Notes under the pieces: model-generated
Told to the model about the DNA's origin: nothing
The model's input: only the letters and a program-made list of their open reading frames with translations
Database searches by the model: none
Made by a program: the position numbers and the translations under genes
In this document: positions 31,247 to 34,934 of the stretch, piece after piece
How the letters are laid out: the number at the start of each line of letters is the position of its first letter
Numbering within the stretch: the stretch's first letter is position 1
Source of the DNA: an uncultured Ruminococcus sp.
GTDB lineage: Bacteria; Bacillota; Clostridia; Oscillospirales; Ruminococcaceae
Direction: 5' to 3'
DNA length: 34,934 nucleotides
NCBI GenBank assembly: GCA_937901485.1
Contig: CALGTT010000173.1
Coordinates: forward strand, 1-34,934

Positions 31247-32053
31247 GTGAAACTTGAATCAAACCACGAATTCGAGCAGCGTGCACTGCTGGAGCTGAAC
31301 AGAATGCTTGACGAAGAAATGGCAAAGCCCCACAATGAGAGGGATTACAAAAAGATCAAGGAAATATCCGCGGCGTGTGCGGCGGTACTGGATGATGCAG
31401 AACAGGAGCAAGAGGTAATGGAACAGGGGTTCAAAAAGATGATGGCGAAGATCAACAAGCCGGTGATCTCCGTGCGCAGGCGTATTCAGGTCGCGGTGGC
31501 GGCGGCTGGTACGGCGGCGGTGCTGGTCGGTGCGAATCTTTACACCGTCACCGCGTACAACACGAACGTCTTTTCCGCGCTGGTCAAGATCGCGGACGGC
31601 AGCTTTGCACTGAACCCACAGCCGACAGAATCAACCGATCTGCCGACCACACCGGAAGATCCCTACGGCATCAAGGCGGAGTGTGCCAAGCACGGCATTA
31701 CGGATGTTCTTGCGCCGACCTATCTCCCCGAAGGCTTTGTGCTGGAAGATGTCAGCCATAACAACACCGAAGGATACCTCAATAGAGTTCGCTTTGATTT
31801 TTATGATGCTCACCGCAATGTGATTCTGATTATCTATAGCCAGTGGGCTAATGATACACTGCACGGCAACACCCCTTGTGACGATTATAACCTGACAGAA
31901 ACTGAAATTGACGGAAACCCTGCAATCATCTCACAGGAGGACGGTCAGTATGTACTGGTCTTCCGCAACGACACCAATCTGGAAACAAAGCTCTGGATGG
32001 AGGGTGTGGATTACAAAGAATGCGACATGGTCGTTGCATCCCTTGATGATTGA
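31247..32053 (+). CDS. Anti-sigma-like membrane protein with DUF4367-type extracellular domain
   Basis: A 268-residue single-pass protein. The cytoplasmic part (1-75) is helical and charged (FEQRALLELNRMLDEEMA, DYKKIKEISAACAAVL), suited to binding the sigma factor. One membrane helix spans about residues 79-100 (QVAVAAAGTAAVLVGANLY). The extracellular part includes LAPTYLPEGFVLEDVSH and RVRFDFYDAHRNVILIIYSQ, typical of DUF4367 domains that follow ECF anti-sigma regions. GTG start, supported by GAGGTGA 5 nt upstream. It lies 106 nt after the sigma gene and 27 nt before the next gene. The sensed signal is unknown; the pairing with secreted dockerin proteins suggests an envelope or fibre cue. 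Confidence 0.8.
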   Translation: MKLESNHEFEQRALLELNRMLDEEMAKPHNERDYKKIKEISAACAAVLDDAEQEQEVMEQGFKKMMAKINKPVISVRRRIQVAVAAAGTAAVLVGANLYTVTAYNTNVFSALVKIADGSFALNPQPTESTDLPTTPEDPYGIKAECAKHGITDVLAPTYLPEGFVLEDVSHNNTEGYLNRVRFDFYDAHRNVILIIYSQWANDTLHGNTPCDDYNLTETEIDGNPAIISQEDGQYVLVFRNDTNLETKLWMEGVDYKECDMVVASLDD

Positions 32054-32080
32054 AATTTCTGAGGAAAGGAGGTGAGCGTG

Positions 32081-32536
32081 ATGAAGAAAGCTATATCACT
32101 GCTCTGTGCAGTACTGCTGACAGCGAATCTCACAGTGACACTGCCGACAACAGCAGCAACTGGAGAGGGTACAGAGGACGCAGTGATCTTCTCCACAGGA
32201 TTGATCATTGATCACGAGATTTCTGTGTCCAATTCCAATGGTCAGCTCTGTATCAATGGCGATACGGAAGCCAGTGAAACAATGAAAAGCATTGGCTTTA
32301 CGGACATTCTGATTGAACGGAGCAGCAACGGCACAAGCGGCTGGTCAACGGTATTCTATCCGGACGATGTACTGGCATCGAATGCAAAGAGTTGCAGTTT
32401 CAACAATTACATGCAGCCCGTTGTCAAGGGTTACTACTACCGCGTGACCTGCACGCACTACGCAAAGGAAAGCGGCATCTGGTTTCCGAAATCGGAAAGC
32501 ATTACCGCGACTTCAAACACCGTTTACATCGGATAG
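32081..32536 (+). CDS. Secreted 151-residue protein, possibly DUF6147 family
   Basis: An exported protein with a signal peptide (MKKAISLLCAVLLTANLTVT...TTAA, about residues 1-25). The mature part is a small beta-rich domain: LIIDHEISVSNSNGQLCING, GFTDILIERSSNGTSGW and a conserved-looking YYYRVTCTHYAKESG. The last motif resembles the DUF6147 family of small secreted Firmicute proteins; this match is from memory. Start chosen at the ATG 6 nt after AAAGGAGGTGA; a GTG at 32072 lies inside the binding site. Third gene of the sigma cluster. Function unknown. Confidence 0.75.
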   Translation: MKKAISLLCAVLLTANLTVTLPTTAATGEGTEDAVIFSTGLIIDHEISVSNSNGQLCINGDTEASETMKSIGFTDILIERSSNGTSGWSTVFYPDDVLASNAKSCSFNNYMQPVVKGYYYRVTCTHYAKESGIWFPKSESITATSNTVYIG

Positions 32537-32592
32537 AAGCTTCTGTCCGTTGTACAAAAACCAAAATCATAAAACAGAAAGGATGATTTCAG

Positions 32593-33750
32593 ATGAAAAT
32601 CAAAAAGACTCTTGCCGCAGTACTGGCAGCACTTTGCATGACCAGTACAATGCCCGCCGTGATCTCCTCGGCTACCTATGACAACCACGATGTCAACCAC
32701 GACGGTTCAGTGGATATGCTGGATATCCTCGCGATCAATCAGCATCTGATGGGCTCGAAGTACTATATGGAATACAATCGCCTTGATGTGAACCAGAGCC
32801 ACACGGTGGATTCTGTAGACGCAAACTGTGTTCAGAATGAAGTACTGGGCATTGACTACTCGGTATTTTATATCCGTCAGTATGGCAACGGCTACAAGCA
32901 GCCTGTGTCGATGCCGGCTGTGAATTCCTTTACGCCGGATTCTTCTGCGACTCAGACAACAGGACGTACCTACAGAAGATATTCCTACAAAGAGGGCAAG
33001 TTTCTTTCAAACTATACCCTGACTCCCAACAATATGAGCCTTGATGCGGATACCACCCAGAGCAGAGGACTTATCAACAACGATGACAACCGCACCGTTG
33101 CACATGGTGCTGAAAATGCAGCGATCGTGGCTATCGGTACTGTCGGTACCGGCTTCATCGTTGGCGATCACACAATTGCAACTGCCGCAAGCTGTGTATA
33201 TGAAAGCGGACAGATCAAAGAAGATCTTTTCGTCTACAGACACGACACCACCGGCAATATTGTAGGCATCCCCATGTCCATTTCTGAGATCCATGTGCCT
33301 GCAAACTACAGCACAAAGGGTTCTCAATATGATTATGCACTGATCACTGTGGATCAGGATCTTTCCACCCTTCCCCATTTCGACATCGGCAATGCCTACA
33401 GCTTTACAGCAAGCGAAGCAGGCTCGATTCCGCTCCATGTCACAGGTCAGCCTGCTTCGGTGGGGGACGATCTGGATATCGAGAATCTTACAGGTGTTTT
33501 GTACACGCACAATGGCAGTGTTCACGACGACTCCAATGGTTCTATGTTCTATTTCAACATGGACGCAACTTCTGGACAGGAAGGTGCACCGGTCTACACG
33601 ATCACCCGTGAAGCCTACAATGGTGAGTTTTATTACACCTATACTGCACTTTCGCTCTTTGCGGCGGACAGTAATGGACGCAACCGTGGTCCGCGAATGA
33701 CCAAGCATCACCTTACATTCTATGGAAACAATCCCTATGTCAGCTATTAA
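32593..33750 (+). CDS. Secreted dockerin / trypsin-like (V8-type) pseudoprotease
   Basis: A 385-residue exported protein. Signal peptide about 1-27. The N-terminal dockerin (28-88) has loops DVNHDGSVDMLD and DVNQSHTVDSVD. Residues about 155-385 follow the V8/trypsin-like fold: NNDDNRTV, GTGFIVGDHTIATAASCVY, YDYALITVDQDL and TSGQEGAPVY. The catalytic His expected in TAAHC is Ser200, and the Ser expected in GxSGxPV is Glu330; only Asp247 remains. It is therefore predicted to be proteolytically dead and perhaps a binding or assembly module. The ATG follows GAAAGGATG. Fourth gene of the sigma cluster, 12 nt before the next. Confidence 0.85.
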   Translation: MKIKKTLAAVLAALCMTSTMPAVISSATYDNHDVNHDGSVDMLDILAINQHLMGSKYYMEYNRLDVNQSHTVDSVDANCVQNEVLGIDYSVFYIRQYGNGYKQPVSMPAVNSFTPDSSATQTTGRTYRRYSYKEGKFLSNYTLTPNNMSLDADTTQSRGLINNDDNRTVAHGAENAAIVAIGTVGTGFIVGDHTIATAASCVYESGQIKEDLFVYRHDTTGNIVGIPMSISEIHVPANYSTKGSQYDYALITVDQDLSTLPHFDIGNAYSFTASEAGSIPLHVTGQPASVGDDLDIENLTGVLYTHNGSVHDDSNGSMFYFNMDATSGQEGAPVYTITREAYNGEFYYTYTALSLFAADSNGRNRGPRMTKHHLTFYGNNPYVSY

Positions 33751-33762
33751 GGAGGAATCATT

Positions 33763-34587
33763 ATGAAAAAAAGATTGACAGCTATCATGACAGCTCTGCT
33801 CTGTATGTCCGCTCCCATGACCGCATTCGCAGAAGATGTAATTATCGAAACTGCTCCTCCCAGACCGGTTTACAATGTTAGCGGCGGAATCAGCTTTTAT
33901 ACGCTTCCTGAGGTAACGATCAAGACCGACAAATTTACTTACATCAGCAATACCAAGGTCAGCGACAGACAGGGTTTCTACCTTTTGACCGATATCGCTG
34001 CACCAGACCTGATGATCGTCGGTACTGAATATACTCCTGAAGGTGATTTCTGGGGCTATATCGTAACTCCGATCAATACCCTTGGATACGGTGTTGAGAA
34101 CCTCCAGCATGGTATCGGCACGATCAATCGTTATGTACTCGATTACAATTTCGGCGAGGAGCAGCCGGATTTTGAAATCGGCGATCTGATTCAGGTGGAC
34201 GGATATCTCTGCGGCGGCTATGCAACAGATATGGAGTGTGAACCCGAAGTCAGAATGGAATGCATCGGCAACGGCGTGGATATTTTCGGCGAAGCATTTT
34301 CAAGAGTTATCCGTATGCAGATGGTGATCGATCAGAAGATGTGCGATACATGGGATGAACGCAGAGAGGGTTACTTCACCTATGAAATCGTCAAGGGCGA
34401 TGTCAACATCGACGATGAACTTTCCGTCCTCGACTGCCTCGCCATCAACCGCAACCTGCTCACCGGCGAACCGCTCTGCGACTACGCAAAGCTTGCCGGT
34501 GACATCAACGAAAACGGCACGATCGACGCTGTGGACTCCCTGAGCATCCTGAAAGAATGCATCAACATCACAGAAAATTTCGAGTGA
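33763..34587 (+). CDS. Secreted dockerin protein of unknown function
   Basis: A 274-residue exported protein with a signal peptide (about 1-23, MTAFA-E). The middle (residues 40-205) is beta-rich and unrecognised (ISFYTLPEVTIKTDKFTY, GFYLLTDIAAPDLMIVG, FEIGDLIQVDGYLCGG); the short strands and ligand-like 'GDLIQVDG' suggest a binding or OB-like fold, but this is a guess. The C-terminal dockerin (213-268) has DVNIDDELSVLDCLAINRNLL and DINENGTIDAVDSLSILKE. ATG after AAGGAGG by 7 nt. Last gene of the sigma cluster; a terminator follows. Confidence 0.82.
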   Translation: MKKRLTAIMTALLCMSAPMTAFAEDVIIETAPPRPVYNVSGGISFYTLPEVTIKTDKFTYISNTKVSDRQGFYLLTDIAAPDLMIVGTEYTPEGDFWGYIVTPINTLGYGVENLQHGIGTINRYVLDYNFGEEQPDFEIGDLIQVDGYLCGGYATDMECEPEVRMECIGNGVDIFGEAFSRVIRMQMVIDQKMCDTWDERREGYFTYEIVKGDVNIDDELSVLDCLAINRNLLTGEPLCDYAKLAGDINENGTIDAVDSLSILKECINITENFE

Positions 34588-34621
34588 TCCCGCGCTGAGT
34601 CATAAAATGATATAGTGTCGG

Positions 34622-34649
34622 ACAGCCGCCCCGCTTTGTGGGCGGCTGT
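34622..34649 (+). terminator. Terminator of the sigma/dockerin cluster
   Basis: The 10-bp perfect stem ACAGCCGCCC / GGGCGGCTGT with an 8-nt loop, followed by a TCTCTGTTT tail. The rest of 34588-34748 shows nothing else recognisable. Confidence 0.8.
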
Positions 34650-34748
34650 TCTCTGTTTCGGCGGCTCTGCATTTTCCGGAAATTTCCTGCACTTTCCTCC
34701 CCCATCACGGGCATACTATAGGAAAACCACTGAAACGAAGTATGCAGT

Positions 34749-34934
34749 CTGATCGAAAAGGATACTATCAGTTTGCTGAGGGAGTGCGATGCCGGTATTA
34801 AAATGGGCATTTCCTCCATTCAGGATTCCGTGAAGTACGTCCGGCACGATGACCTGCGGGACATTCTCGAACGCAGTCTGGAGGAGCACGAGCACATCAA
34901 GGACGACATGCAGGGCTTACTGGCGGACTACCAC
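34749..34934 (+). CDS. Four-helix-bundle (DUF2383-like) protein, 5' part, start uncertain
   Basis: The open frame runs off the right edge. It encodes LIEKDTISLLRECDAGIKMG, then ISSIQDSV, VRHDDLRDILERSLEEHEHI and KDDMQGLLADYH. These amphipathic helices resemble the N-terminal part of small four-helix-bundle proteins (DUF2383/PA2169-like) common in Clostridia. No ATG, GTG or TTG occurs in frame ahead of IEKDTIS; an ATG at 34742 lies in another frame, and removing one base near 34751 would join it to this frame. Either the start is a rare CTG or there is a one-base insertion. Function unknown in the family. Confidence 0.6.
   Translation, partial: MIEKDTISLLRECDAGIKMGISSIQDSVKYVRHDDLRDILERSLEEHEHIKDDMQGLLADYH

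Noticed and set aside
34789..34833. Short ORF starting ATGCCGG near the right edge
   Set aside because: It stops after 14 codons, while the other frame continues as an amphipathic helical protein to the window end.

Overview
The window looks like a chromosomal segment from a fibre-degrading Oscillospiraceae bacterium of the Ruminococcus type, close in style to R. champanellensis or R. flavefaciens. The evidence is seven secreted proteins with dockerin modules, a low-GC-Firmicute gene set (spoIIR, hflX, pyrimidine-nucleoside phosphorylase, meso-DAP dehydrogenase), strong AGGAGG-type ribosome binding sites and vegetative promoters with 17-nt spacers, all in fairly GC-rich DNA. The species is an inference. 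No rRNA, CRISPR array, insertion sequence or complete phage gene was seen.

Layout. 1-5.6 kb: the start of a FucO-like alcohol dehydrogenase, a cohesin-like/dockerin protein, pyrimidine-nucleoside phosphorylase, spoIIR and a DUF4353-type beta-helix lipoprotein with a 66-bp triple repeat. 5.6-12 kb (minus strand): a FIST/degenerate-GGDEF/EAL cyclic-di-GMP protein, a Gldg-like lipoprotein and a dockerin-bearing clan GH-A-like glycosidase. 12.2-17.6 kb: a MATE exporter, then a minus-strand group rtcB > small basic protein > hflX > tiny DUF1232 protein > GNAT acetyltransferase. rtcB is preceded by a consensus promoter, a 32-codon leader ORF and an intrinsic terminator. 17.7-27 kb: secreted cellulosome-type proteins, namely a cohesin-like/cysteine-protease/dockerin protein, a dockerin/lamin-tail/CotH/CBM protein and a double CE12 esterase with RICIN, dockerin and CBM35 modules; a CPBP membrane protease lies among them. 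27.3-29.7 kb: a 38-codon ORF overlapping a small membrane protein, a PHP histidinol phosphatase and ddh. 29.7-30.6 kb: an AT-rich patch with a tRNA-Leu 5' fragment, two orphan genes and an intact tRNA-Leu(UAG). 30.6-34.6 kb: an ECF sigma factor, an anti-sigma-like membrane protein and three secreted proteins, one a dockerin-linked trypsin-like protein lacking catalytic His and Ser. A four-helix-bundle gene starts at the right edge.

How it fits together. Most exported proteins would act at the cell surface on plant cell-wall material: the dockerins dock enzymes (pectin acetylesterases, glycosidase, protease, CotH protein) onto scaffoldin cohesins, and the ECF sigma/anti-sigma pair could control such a surface programme. 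The rtcB-hflX group is a separate RNA-repair/ribosome-rescue theme. Its leader peptide plus terminator is the most attractive candidate for an undescribed regulatory device.
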